Assembly (NCBI GenBank): GCA_016841005.1
Contig: JAEORG010000178.1
Location: forward strand, 1 to 7,773
DNA length: 7,773 bases
Direction: 5' to 3'
From: Candidatus Thorarchaeota archaeon
GTDB lineage: Archaea > Asgardarchaeota > Thorarchaeia > Thorarchaeales > Thorarchaeaceae
Positions 1-6,411 of this stretch are shown here, piece after piece. How positions within the stretch are numbered: the stretch's first letter is position 1; each line of letters starts with the position of its first letter. The notes below the pieces were generated by a model. That model had not been told where the DNA came from. It ran no database searches and saw only the letters and a list, made by a program, of their open reading frames with translations. The position numbers and the translations under genes are program-made.

Positions 1-768
1 GATGTACGGAGCATAGATCTTCTCCATCAGAAAACAGAGATTCATAGCGTCGCGAATGAGTCTTGAGGCAACGATTCTCGATCCTAATTCGTCATTCACC
101 TGACCAGTGCGACCCACAAACGGCTCTTCTTGGCTGATACGGCACCATTGGTTGGCTAGAAGGTATAGCCAAAGGTCGTGTGGATAATATTGCAGCTTCT
201 CAACAACAGGTTTCAATTCGCCAAGTCCATCATGAAAGACTCTCCCAGTTGCGATGCTTCTCAGACATTGTTGTGGTGTGACCAGCCAATCACTGACAGA
301 AATTTTAGATAGGGGGTCGAATCCCAAATATTCTAAGAAGTACACCCGGGAAGTAGTGAAAGTGATCATATGATTGACCTCCTCTCCTTCATCTACTGGG
401 AGCAGTAATTTCGGTCCATTTTTCATCAGGACGGTGCCTGTGGGAATCCCTCGTATTTCTCGGGGGAGTTTCTTACGGAATGTTTCATCGAGCACTTTTG
501 AGTATGGATTGAAGTCGGAAGGGTCTAAGAATAGATAGAGTCTTGGTCCCCAATCATGATCCATTGACTGTTCAGTGTCAAATCCAAGGACCTCTGATCC
601 CGCACCAATGAGCGCAGCAGAATATGCGAGATCGGAAAAACTCTCCTCCATGATTGGACGGACAGCTTCTTTGTAGAAGAGTTCACTTAGATCCAATCCT
701 TTCATGAATGGATATGGATATGTGCCATGTTCCATTAACCACTTACCTATTTCTGACCAATCTGGCAT
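1..768 (-). CDS. DUF4037 domain protein, nucleotidyltransferase-like, 3' end outside window
   Basis: An open frame on the minus strand starts at ATG 766-768 and stays open to base 1, giving 256 residues; the C-terminus is missing. An in-frame stop at 793-795 limits the start, and no other ATG lies between. The protein has the hallmarks of the DUF4037 family as I know it: GAGSEVLGFD (about 55-64), then DHDWGPRLYLFL (70-81), later VFHDGLGEL (177-185), YPHDLWLYLLANQW (195-208), ISQEEPFVGR (211-220) and ELGSRIVASRLIRD (227-240). G57-S58 followed by D70-x-D72 matches the Gly-Ser and Asp-x-Asp signature of the pol-beta nucleotidyltransferase fold, so a nucleotide-transfer role is plausible but the substrate is unknown. 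The best-known relatives, from memory, are in Actinobacteria and other bacteria. No clear Shine-Dalgarno precedes the start. It diverges from the membrane protein gene at 962. Family assignment is firm; biochemical role is inference. Confidence 0.88.
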   Translation of the reverse strand, partial: MPDWSEIGKWLMEHGTYPYPFMKGLDLSELFYKEAVRPIMEESFSDLAYSAALIGAGSEVLGFDTEQSMDHDWGPRLYLFLDPSDFNPYSKVLDETFRKKLPREIRGIPTGTVLMKNGPKLLLPVDEGEEVNHMITFTTSRVYFLEYLGFDPLSKISVSDWLVTPQQCLRSIATGRVFHDGLGELKPVVEKLQYYPHDLWLYLLANQWCRISQEEPFVGRTGQVNDELGSRIVASRLIRDAMNLCFLMEKIYAPYI

Positions 769-925
769 GGCGCATATACGGTTTCTTACCTTCTATTTCT
801 TTCGACAGAATGGATGTAGCTGCTAGGATGATTAGAGAACTGATGAACAAAGAACCAAGACCAAGCGTGTTGAGGAAGTTGAATGGAGCTATCTGATATA
901 CAGGAAAATGCCCTTTCCAAAGCAT

Positions 926-933
926 GATATAGG
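926..933 (+). promoter_or_regulatory. Candidate TATA box for the CPBP-like gene
   Basis: GATATAGG lies about 33 nt before the ATG at 962. An archaeal TATA box here would place the transcript start near 955, giving a very short leader, which fits the lack of a Shine-Dalgarno before that gene. This is pattern reading only. Confidence 0.3.
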
Positions 934-961
934 TTCGATTCAGCAGATTCCTTGATTGACA

Positions 962-1687
962 ATGAAACTCCTACCAGATGTTCCTGACGACTTCCAACCA
1001 ACTTCCCTGGACCTAGTACTTGCTACGTTAGCGGCACTGGGATTGCCGATCGCTGCTGGACTTCTATTCAATGCTACTGGCGCATTGATTCCCTTGATCC
1101 TTTACTATGGTGTGTTCTGTTGGGGAATCGTCAAATGGAGACGCGGTGCAGTTGGCTATGAACTAAACAAGGGTGAACTTCGAAAACAGTTCGCCGCCTA
1201 TGTGACTCCATTGTTTGTGGTACTATTGATGCTTCAGCTACTTCTGGTGGGCTTCGAGTTCGTCACCTATCTACCAGTATCCACCTTCAATCTTCTAGGT
1301 TTCGTTATCACGCTGGCAATATGGCCTGTTATGAATGCCTTCTCTGAACAGCTCATCTGGATATACACATTCGACTCCTATGCGGAGTACTTCAAAGAGG
1401 GGACAAAGAGGAAGGTGATGATCGGAATTGGGGGCTTGATGTATGTCATCCTCATCAGCTTGATCCACCTTATATTCTGGATCTTGTTCCTTCCCGAGGG
1501 GCAATCGATATTTCCATTCAATGTGTTGTTCGTTCCCATTCAAACAGCAATCGCAATTGGGTATATCTTCCTGTATAGACAATCCAAAAGCATGTGGCCC
1601 TTGGGACTCATCCATGTACTGATCAATATCACATCAACAGCACTAAGTGGCTACTCAATGCTTCCGTTCCTACTGGTATTCATCTGA
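962..1687 (+). CDS. CPBP-family (Abi/Rce1-like) integral membrane protein, catalytic motif altered
   Basis: A 241-residue, strongly hydrophobic protein with about seven membrane segments (roughly 17-38, 41-56, 80-101, 108-126, 154-176, 185-205, 214-240). I choose ATG 962; an in-frame TTG six bases upstream is possible, and neither has a Shine-Dalgarno. The second half follows the CPBP intramembrane protease plan: first motif NAFSEQLIW (125-133), second motif ISLIHL (165-170, H169), third motif HVLIN (218-222, H218 and N222). CPBP proteases normally carry EExxxR in the first motif. Here the second Glu is Gln130 and the Arg position is hydrophobic, while E129 and both histidines remain. It may therefore be a divergent protease or a non-catalytic family member. 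The family is associated with prenyl-CaaX processing and bacteriocin self-immunity; no partner gene here points to either. Confidence is good for a polytopic membrane protein and moderate for CPBP. Confidence 0.75.
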   Translation: MKLLPDVPDDFQPTSLDLVLATLAALGLPIAAGLLFNATGALIPLILYYGVFCWGIVKWRRGAVGYELNKGELRKQFAAYVTPLFVVLLMLQLLLVGFEFVTYLPVSTFNLLGFVITLAIWPVMNAFSEQLIWIYTFDSYAEYFKEGTKRKVMIGIGGLMYVILISLIHLIFWILFLPEGQSIFPFNVLFVPIQTAIAIGYIFLYRQSKSMWPLGLIHVLINITSTALSGYSMLPFLLVFI

Positions 1688-2104
1688 TACAATGGAGATC
1701 TTTCACAATAGGTATCTTCCATAAAAGATCCTAGTATGAATACAAGTCAAAACTACTGAGGTTGTGTTAAAGGCTTGAGGATGTAGGAGTTCACCTAATT
1801 CAATCAGAGTAGGGTCTCAATGGCAAACAATGTAATTGAGTGAGTATCAAGGTATCTCGTTTGTTCAGTCAGAAGGTGATGGTCTAAAACATTTGACGAG
1901 ATGTTTGGAAAAGCTATTCTCCATCAGACAGAACAGGCTAAGTATGAATTTAGTTTTCATGAAGAAGAACCTCCTATCATAGAATTAGTCTTTAATGGAT
2001 AGAGGTTTCATGAGTTGAGAGAATATCCTCATCTTTTTATTTCAGATTGCAGCAAGATAAATGAATGTTTGATATTGAGAAAGAACAGAAGATGGAGTAT
2101 ACTT
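1688..2104. other. 417-base stretch without a convincing gene
   Basis: Between the CPBP-like gene and the chosen start of the HTH gene all frames are broken by stops. The longest readable pieces are a 33-codon frame from ATG 1901 to TAG 2000-2002 and the 30-codon in-frame upstream extension of the HTH gene from TTG 2015; neither has a ribosome binding site or a recognisable motif. A CTTTTTATT stretch at 2033-2041 could be a weak TATA element for the HTH gene. I see no RNA gene or strong hairpin here. Confidence 0.5.
2094..2097 (+). promoter_or_regulatory. Ribosome binding site that fixes the HTH start
   Basis: GGAG sits 7 nt before ATG 2105, an ideal Shine-Dalgarno distance, whereas the in-frame TTG at 2015 has no such site. 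This supports the shorter 329-residue protein. Confidence 0.65.
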
Positions 2105-3094
2105 ATGGATCTAGTTGACAAGTTCATTCTCTGTGAATTGATGGCTAACTGTAGAGTAACAGCCAGAAGCATAAGTAGTAAGCTCAATCTATCTCCAACT
2201 AGCGTTCAGAACAGAATTACAAAGTTGAAGAAAACTGGTGGTATCAGTAGGGGTTACGTACTCCTATCCTTGGCTATGCTAGATGCAGACTATTGTATGT
2301 GCTGGATTTCTACAGATGCAACTGAAATCGATGATAATGTGTTTAGAGAGATTGGAAAACATCCAGCAGTTGATGAATCAGGACGAGTAGGCACTCGAGA
2401 TCTATATGCTACTACTCAGGTTTCAGATTCAAAAAGCATTATCGATCTTAGTAGTTACATCAGAGAATTCGATTTTGTTGAAGAAGTCAACATGGACCGG
2501 ATCTTCCCAATAACACCCACACCTATGCCCGATTATCAGAAATGGGTCTATCGTGGGAAAAAGGTGAACTTCACGAACTTACAAAGAACTGTTCTGAAAC
2601 ACCTTTTAATTGATGCACGAACTCCTGCAACGGAAATCGCGAAGAAGACTAACCATTCAGCTAGACGCGTCCAACAGATTATCAAGGAGCTGCAAGAGTG
2701 TGGCGGCCTGTATTTTACAGTCCATCCAAAATTTGATGCACTTGAACAGATACCTTGCATAGCTCGTATAACATATGATGAAAAGAAAATTTCGCCACAT
2801 AAAGTGGTTGGATGGATTCAGGAGAAACTTCCAGTTGAGTATTGGAACTCATTTCAGATTGTGGATAAACCAAAGACATTCCACGTCTTTACCGCTGAAA
2901 ATATGCAGAGAATCGAGCAAATCACAAAGATGCTGAAAGATGCACCCTTTTCCATATTGGTCGAAACCATTGTGATTCAATCACAACATCACTTTGCAGG
3001 ACTAGGCCATGTTGAATTGTGCAAACAATTGGGGCTCGAAGCATCCAATCACAAAGTGCTATATGTGCCTCCAAAAGGTATACACTGGTATTGA
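2105..3094 (+). CDS. Lrp/AsnC-like transcriptional regulator with two HTH modules
   Basis: A 329-residue predicted DNA-binding regulator that looks like two Lrp-like units joined head to tail. The first winged HTH spans about 1-55, with VTARSISSKLNLSPTSVQNR (18-37) as helix-turn-helix, followed by an alpha/beta stretch (about 60-140). The second HTH spans about 154-210, with PATEIAKKTNHSARRVQQII (174-193), followed by a second alpha/beta domain (about 215-295). In both modules a VDKFIL- or LQRTVL-type helix comes first, as in Lrp/AsnC proteins. The downstream domains resemble RAM effector domains in size and pattern, but no ligand residues can be named. Duplicated Lrp-like regulators of this size are familiar from archaea. 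The start is set by GGAG at 2094-2097; a longer form from TTG 2015 would add 30 residues of unlikely sequence. It lies 168 bp upstream of a surface protein gene, a candidate target by position only. Confidence 0.8.
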   Translation: MDLVDKFILCELMANCRVTARSISSKLNLSPTSVQNRITKLKKTGGISRGYVLLSLAMLDADYCMCWISTDATEIDDNVFREIGKHPAVDESGRVGTRDLYATTQVSDSKSIIDLSSYIREFDFVEEVNMDRIFPITPTPMPDYQKWVYRGKKVNFTNLQRTVLKHLLIDARTPATEIAKKTNHSARRVQQIIKELQECGGLYFTVHPKFDALEQIPCIARITYDEKKISPHKVVGWIQEKLPVEYWNSFQIVDKPKTFHVFTAENMQRIEQITKMLKDAPFSILVETIVIQSQHHFAGLGHVELCKQLGLEASNHKVLYVPPKGIHWY

Positions 3095-3184
3095 ATGATA
3101 TTTTGACAAGGAACCTCGAATTTCGCCTTAACAATCAAATGCTTATCATAACGAAATATCAGGTCACTTCTGTTTCGTTTTGAT

Positions 3185-3200
3185 AGCTAATTGATTAGCT
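3185..3200. promoter_or_regulatory. 16-bp palindrome, candidate operator before the surface protein gene
   Basis: AGCTAATTGATTAGCT has 7-bp perfect arms around a 2-bp centre. It sits 14 bp upstream of a TATA-like stretch (TAATTAAT, 3214-3221) and is flanked by two copies of TATCAGGT at 3157-3164 and 3207-3214, exactly 50 bp apart. Its size fits an Lrp-type site. No binding is shown, and AT-rich DNA produces such palindromes fairly easily. Confidence 0.4.
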
Positions 3201-3213
3201 TGGATTTATCAGG

Positions 3214-3221
3214 TAATTAAT
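3214..3221 (+). promoter_or_regulatory. Candidate TATA box for the surface protein gene
   Basis: TAATTAAT would give a transcript start near 3243, just before the strong AAAGGAG ribosome binding site at 3248-3254. The spacing is coherent, but the motif is weak and GGATTTATC (3202-3210) is an alternative. Confidence 0.35.
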
Positions 3222-3247
3222 CCACATCGTCAAACTAACTCAATTGG

Positions 3248-3254
3248 AAAGGAG
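3248..3254 (+). promoter_or_regulatory. Ribosome binding site that selects the second ATG of the surface protein
   Basis: AAAGGAG ends 8 nt before ATG 3263 but only 2 nt before the in-frame ATG 3257. The second ATG therefore fits much better and gives a protein starting MKRNNH, with a clean signal peptide. Confidence 0.7.
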
Positions 3255-3262
3255 TTATGGAG

Positions 3263-4063
3263 ATGAAGCGTAATAATCACGCATTAGTGGTAACTATATC
3301 TCTCATGATTATTGTAATGTCACTTGGACAACATCAGGTCAGTGCATCTGTTGTATGGTCCGATGATTTTGACGATGGAAACTATGACGGATGGACCGTG
3401 GCCAATGGGACTTGGTCTGCAAGTTCAAATGCTTTGATCGCGACGGAAGGTGTTGGACTATATGAAGTCGGTAACATATATTTTCCGAGCAATGTCAATT
3501 ATGGCAATTTCAGTTTCGATTTCTTCAAAGATGCTTCTGTCACTGGTTATTACTATGTCATAGTTCATGGAGATTCGATGGAAGATACAGGAGTCTTGAA
3601 CGTGCTCCCCTTCAACAATATGAATCTAAGAATCGCAGCTAGTCAGGTAGAAATCACCAGGGGTGTCAATAATGTGGGAACTTCTCTTGGATCATATGCT
3701 TATTCAGAAGAATTCGATGGTTGGTATCATATTGACATGATATTGATGAGTAATCACAGTATTCATGTCTACCTCGAGAAAGAATTAGTGCTAAATAAGC
3801 TCTCTGTGACAGTCTTCGATGAAAGTGAATGCTTTATGGTGGTTGCACCAGTTGGTGGAGGCATCGACAATGTCATTGTTACTGCTGAGGATACTACTAC
3901 GACAACCACCACAACATCTGAGACAACTGACACCACAACAGATCCTACCACAACTCCCACTCAACCTGAAATACCCTTGTTCGACTCAACGACAGTACTC
4001 ATCATTGCTGCTGGTGGAATAGGGATTCTGATAATAGTTATTGTTCTCCTCAAAAAACGATAG
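3263..4063 (+). CDS. Secreted, membrane-anchored surface protein with Thr-rich stalk
   Basis: A 266-residue protein with four visible parts. First, a signal peptide: basic MKRNN, hydrophobic core about 7-21, likely cut after VSA (26-28). Second, a beta-rich domain (about 32-208) opening with WSDDFDDGNYDGW and rich in aromatic and Gly residues. Its start resembles concanavalin-A/LamG-like jelly-roll domains, such as those in carbohydrate-binding or DUF1080-type proteins, but I see no catalytic residues. Third, a Thr-rich stalk (211-233, including eight Thr in a row), the type of sequence that is O-glycosylated on archaeal surfaces. Fourth, one membrane helix (about 244-263) ending in KKR. N-glycosylation sequons occur at N48, N82 and N164. 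The protein should sit outside the cell, tethered to the membrane, perhaps binding a glycan or another surface component. Monocistronic by position; hairpins follow at 4088-4163. Architecture is firm; ligand unknown. Confidence 0.82.
   Translation: MKRNNHALVVTISLMIIVMSLGQHQVSASVVWSDDFDDGNYDGWTVANGTWSASSNALIATEGVGLYEVGNIYFPSNVNYGNFSFDFFKDASVTGYYYVIVHGDSMEDTGVLNVLPFNNMNLRIAASQVEITRGVNNVGTSLGSYAYSEEFDGWYHIDMILMSNHSIHVYLEKELVLNKLSVTVFDESECFMVVAPVGGGIDNVIVTAEDTTTTTTTTSETTDTTTDPTTTPTQPEIPLFDSTTVLIIAAGGIGILIIVIVLLKKR
3892..3963 (+). repeat. ACN-rich codon tract encoding the Thr stalk
   Basis: A run of ACT, ACG, ACA and ACC codons interrupted by a few Asp, Glu, Ser and Pro codons. All four Thr codons are mixed, so the tract is kept at protein level and is not a simple DNA microsatellite. 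Such tracts often vary in length between strains. Confidence 0.6.
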
Positions 4064-4087
4064 ATGAATCATGGTACAGACTTCAGC

Positions 4088-4102
4088 TAGAGGACTCCTC
4101 TA
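4088..4102. terminator. Short hairpin after the surface protein gene
   Basis: TAGAGG and CCTCTA form a perfect 6-bp stem around a 3-base loop, 25 nt after the stop codon at 4061-4063. No T-run follows, so a terminator role is uncertain. Confidence 0.3.
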
Positions 4103-4130
4103 AGAGGCATGTCGAGGAAAGGAGGGAGGG

Positions 4131-4163
4131 AGGACCTCTGGAGCGTTTGCTCTGGAGTTTCCT
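4131..4163. terminator. Hairpin between convergent genes, possible terminator
   Basis: CTCTGGAGC (4136-4144) pairs with GCTCTGGAG (4149-4157) over 9 bp, including two G-T wobbles, around the loop GTTT. An outer AGGA/TCCT (4131-4134 with 4160-4163) extends it past a small internal loop. A pyrimidine-rich TTTCCTCTCCTTCTTT stretch overlaps and follows it on the plus strand. It lies between the ends of two convergent genes, where it could stop transcription from the left. Confidence 0.45.
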
Positions 4164-4181
4164 CTCCTTCTTTGCAGGAAA

Positions 4182-4631
4182 TCATTCAATATAGGTTTTC
4201 AGTAATCCTGCCACATCTTCAACATATTTTAGACATTTATCGAATTGGCCACTTTCGAATGCTTTCATCATATCCACGGTATCAGTGCCCCCCTCATATT
4301 GAATCAGGTCTTGGCATAGGATTGACCCATGGAGTGCCTTGAATTCTTCAAGTAATCGAGTAGAGATTTCAGCTACCTTCGGGTTCATTGGACTTCCATC
4401 ACCAAATTCTAGTCCAATTGCCATCAAAGCACCTGTCAAAGCCCCACAGACATTACCTGTGAGATTTATTCCTCCTCCGAAGGCAGATGCGATCTTCATG
4501 CAGGTTTCAACGCTTACCTCTTCTGACCCCATGTATGGACCAAAGGTTGCGAAGATTGCTTGCGAACAGCTAGCCTTCATACCATTCATTAGTTCTTTTG
4601 CGGCACATGTATTATCGGTTGGATCATTCAT
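4182..4631 (-). CDS. C_GCAxxG_C_C family putative redox-active protein
   Basis: A 149-residue, probably cytoplasmic cysteine protein. The pattern CSQAIFATFG (22-31), IASAFGGGINLTGNVCGALTGA (47-68; C62 in the Cys-Gly-Ala-x-x-Gly-Ala core), then C106 (ILCQDL) and C133 (DKCLKYV) matches the C_GCAxxG_C_C family, which is named for these four spaced Cys positions and described as putatively redox-active. C9 and C44 are additional. Biochemical function of the family is poorly known; metal or cluster binding and thiol chemistry are both possible. The start is ATG 4631, which overlaps the TAA of the preceding reductase gene by one base (TAATG). AGGAGGA at 4641-4647, 9 nt upstream, fixes this start; a TTG at 4652 would place that site inside the gene. 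It is the last gene of a three-gene operon with an MDR reductase and a winged-helix regulator, so a joint redox job is likely. Confidence 0.85.
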   Translation of the reverse strand: MNDPTDNTCAAKELMNGMKASCSQAIFATFGPYMGSEEVSVETCMKIASAFGGGINLTGNVCGALTGALMAIGLEFGDGSPMNPKVAEISTRLLEEFKALHGSILCQDLIQYEGGTDTVDMMKAFESGQFDKCLKYVEDVAGLLKTYIE

Positions 4632-5602
4632 TATATTTCGTCCTCCTGACAAACTGAAACTGCAACACTACCCACTTTGTGTCCTTGCTCCACATACGCA
4701 TGAGCTTCTGCAATCGCATCTAAGGGATAGGTCCTATCAATTACTATTCGTAATTTATTTGATTCTATCAGCTCCTTGAGAAAATGCAAATTCTCCGGAC
4801 CACTTGCTATGCCAAACTTCGCCTTCTTCTTTCCAACCTTTGATGTCCACAGCATTTGAGCGAGGAGACGAAAGCTAGGTACAGTAGTTAGATAGAGACC
4901 ATCTTCTCGAAGTAGCTTCTTGCACTTTGAGAAAGAGCACTTTCCCACAGCGTCAAATACTATATCGTATGCCTCTTCATCCTTGGTAAAATCGGTCTTC
5001 GTATAATCAATTACTCTATCTGCACCTAATGATTTTACTAGTTCAATGTTCTTTGTGCTGCAGACTCCTGTTACTTCAGCTCCAAAATACTTCGCTAGCT
5101 GTATTGCAAACACGCCAACGCCTCCTGATGCACCATTTATGAGAATCCGTTGTCCATCTTGGATATTTGCTAGTGTTCTAAGGAAGTGTAATGAGGTAAT
5201 TCCTCCAAACCCAACGGAAGCTCCTTCTTCATAACTCATACCCGGTGGCATTGTAGTTATAGTCGCATTTTCTGTACATACGATATATTCGGCATTTGAT
5301 CGATTCACACATCCGAATATCTTATCTCCTTTCTTGAACTTGGTCACATTACTGCCAACCTCAACTATTTGTCCTGCAACCTCGTTGCCTAAGATATCAT
5401 CCTTTGGTTTACGAAGACCCATCATCAAACGTGAAATGGGCCATAATGGTGCGTTCGCACTTCTAATTCGATAATCCATGGCATTAACGGATGTGGCATG
5501 AACCCTTACCAAGATCTGATTTTCTTGGATTATTGGTTTCTCCCGTTCTTCAATGACCAGGACCTCTGGTGGTCCGAATTTCTGTAAAACTGCTGCTTTC
5601 AT
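4631..5602 (-). CDS. Zinc-independent MDR oxidoreductase (quinone-oxidoreductase-like, NAD(P)H-dependent)
   Basis: A 323-residue cytoplasmic enzyme of the medium-chain dehydrogenase/reductase superfamily. The N-terminal GroES-like domain (about 1-125) includes VLVIEEREKP (14-23), SVNAMDYRIR (38-47) and LGNEVAGQIVEVG (71-83). The Rossmann domain follows, with the nucleotide-binding motif GASGGVG (157-163) and CSTKN (181-185), where NADP-preferring members often have Ser, Thr and Lys. The end is typical: YPLDAIAEAHAYVEQGHKVGSVAV (292-315). The Cys and His zinc ligands of alcohol dehydrogenases are absent, so it groups with quinone oxidoreductase and enoyl-reductase-like members that reduce quinones, enones or similar electrophiles; the substrate cannot be read. 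The start ATG 5602 has AGGAG 9 nt upstream, embedded in the end of the regulator gene (6-nt gap). It overlaps the next gene by one base. Length matches the family. Confidence 0.88.
   Translation of the reverse strand: MKAAVLQKFGPPEVLVIEEREKPIIQENQILVRVHATSVNAMDYRIRSANAPLWPISRLMMGLRKPKDDILGNEVAGQIVEVGSNVTKFKKGDKIFGCVNRSNAEYIVCTENATITTMPPGMSYEEGASVGFGGITSLHFLRTLANIQDGQRILINGASGGVGVFAIQLAKYFGAEVTGVCSTKNIELVKSLGADRVIDYTKTDFTKDEEAYDIVFDAVGKCSFSKCKKLLREDGLYLTTVPSFRLLAQMLWTSKVGKKKAKFGIASGPENLHFLKELIESNKLRIVIDRTYPLDAIAEAHAYVEQGHKVGSVAVSVCQEDEI
4641..4647 (-). promoter_or_regulatory. Strong ribosome binding site inside the reductase gene
   Basis: On the minus strand this reads AGGAGGA, 9 nt before ATG 4631 of the C_GCAxxG_C_C gene, and lies within the last codons of the MDR reductase. 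It decides the start and suggests coupled translation. Confidence 0.75.
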
Positions 5603-5608
5603 CTTTTG

Positions 5609-6343
5609 TTACTCCTGACCTAATCCGTATTGTTCATATTTCATAATCTTATCAAGACCAATAAGAGATGCAATTTCCTTTGAGCTCTTGTTGAGATCTT
5701 TATGGAAGAAAGCATAGTGCCCGACGATGCTTGTGAACGTATGCAAATCGACTTTCGATTTGTACAGGTGGGGGTACTTTACTTTCATCCATGAAAAAAG
5801 TCTGCTATAGAAATCCTGTATTGATGAAAGGTTATTGTCCACAAGTTGATCGATATACCCTACCTCTAAGTCTGGATTCATGTCTTTTATTATTCTCTTC
5901 AAAGGATCAAAGAACTCTTGATCCATTTTCGATTGAAGAGGGTCATCGAACTGGTCAGCAAATACAATCGAAGTTCGACCGTAGTATGTAACGTAATGAC
6001 GACCTTCTAGGATCTTGACTACCTCCTTGAGATACCCAAGTTCTACTAGACCTTTTACATGAAAGTGAAAGTTGGAGAGGGAACACTTCTCTCCTGCAGA
6101 GCTGCTAATGTATGCTTCATGTAATTCCTTTGCAGAAAATGCATGTCTGCGAGCGAGATCATGTTCTTTTCCAAATTCGTCCTCAATACCATCACGAATG
6201 AATTTGATAATGAACCACTTTACTTCAGACTGACGTACTTGTTCGATATTTGTGGACTCCTTCTCACTATAGAATCCTAGCTCATGCCAGTATGTGTACA
6301 GGGTCTTTCTAACTTCATCCATTGTAGTTTTCTCAGACTTCAT
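5609..6343 (-). CDS. Winged-helix transcriptional regulator, ArsR-like N-terminal half
   Basis: A 244-residue protein, first in a three-gene operon. A winged helix spans about 38-130: VKWFIIKFIRDGI (41-53), FSAKELHEAYISS (69-81), the likely recognition helix SLSNFHFHVKGLVELGYL (88-105) and a beta wing RHYVTYYGRTSIVF (115-128). The FHFHVKGLVELGYL pattern is typical of ArsR-like winged helices that read DNA as dimers. The C-terminal half (about 133-240) is predicted helical and rather hydrophilic, ending QYGLGQE; I recognise no effector domain there. Its size and helical C-half recall TetR-type ligand domains, but the DNA-binding half is not TetR. Start ATG 6343 has AGGA 7 nt upstream (6351-6354). 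A 24-bp palindrome lies 36 bp upstream of the start codon, so autoregulation together with the two redox genes behind it is the simplest reading. No Cys-rich metal site is visible. Confidence 0.72.
   Translation of the reverse strand: MKSEKTTMDEVRKTLYTYWHELGFYSEKESTNIEQVRQSEVKWFIIKFIRDGIEDEFGKEHDLARRHAFSAKELHEAYISSSAGEKCSLSNFHFHVKGLVELGYLKEVVKILEGRHYVTYYGRTSIVFADQFDDPLQSKMDQEFFDPLKRIIKDMNPDLEVGYIDQLVDNNLSSIQDFYSRLFSWMKVKYPHLYKSKVDLHTFTSIVGHYAFFHKDLNKSSKEIASLIGLDKIMKYEQYGLGQE
5612..5616 (-). promoter_or_regulatory. Ribosome binding site in the end of the regulator gene
   Basis: On the minus strand AGGAG spans the final Gln and Glu codons of the regulator and is followed at once by its TAA. 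It stands 9 nt before ATG 5602 of the reductase, tying the two genes together at translation. Confidence 0.65.
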
Positions 6344-6378
6344 CTCTTATTCCTACCATTTAGTTTTGGCTGAACGGT

Positions 6379-6402
6379 ACGATTTAGTACAAACTGAATC
6401 GT
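6379..6402. promoter_or_regulatory. Imperfect 24-bp palindrome, candidate operator of the redox operon
   Basis: ACGATTTAG and CTGAATCGT are 9-bp arms with one mismatch around a 6-bp spacer (TACAAA). A nested GTAC-N6-GTAC also occurs at 6377-6390. The site covers the transcript start predicted from the TATA-like box at 6412-6419, which is where a repressor of the minus-strand operon would bind. Regulation is inferred from position. Confidence 0.55.
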
Positions 6403-6411
6403 GAAACATTT

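Noticed and set aside
708..896. Plus-strand 62-codon frame
   Set aside because: Lies antisense to the DUF4037 start and in the divergent gap; no motif or ribosome binding site.
743..925. Minus-strand 60-codon hydrophobic frame reading LGLGSLFISSLIILAATSIL
   Set aside because: It has a membrane-helix look, but no ribosome binding site or recognisable family, overlaps the DUF4037 start, and upstream it would run into the opposite-strand CPBP-like gene. Probably a chance frame between divergent genes.
1690..1716. Possible hairpin GGAGAT/ATCTTCC after the CPBP-like gene
   Set aside because: Needs a bulge and a long 14-nt loop, and no T-run follows; too weak to call a terminator.
1901..2002. 33-codon plus-strand frame starting MFGKAILHQ
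   Set aside because: No ribosome binding site, no known family and no repeat of its sequence nearby; too short to support.
2015..2104. N-terminal extension of the HTH regulator from TTG 2015
   Set aside because: No Shine-Dalgarno before the TTG, while GGAG stands 7 nt before ATG 2105; the extension adds no conserved sequence.
4339..4779. 146-codon plus-strand frame
   Set aside because: Antisense shadow of the C_GCAxxG_C_C and MDR genes, both of which have clear family motifs and ribosome binding sites.
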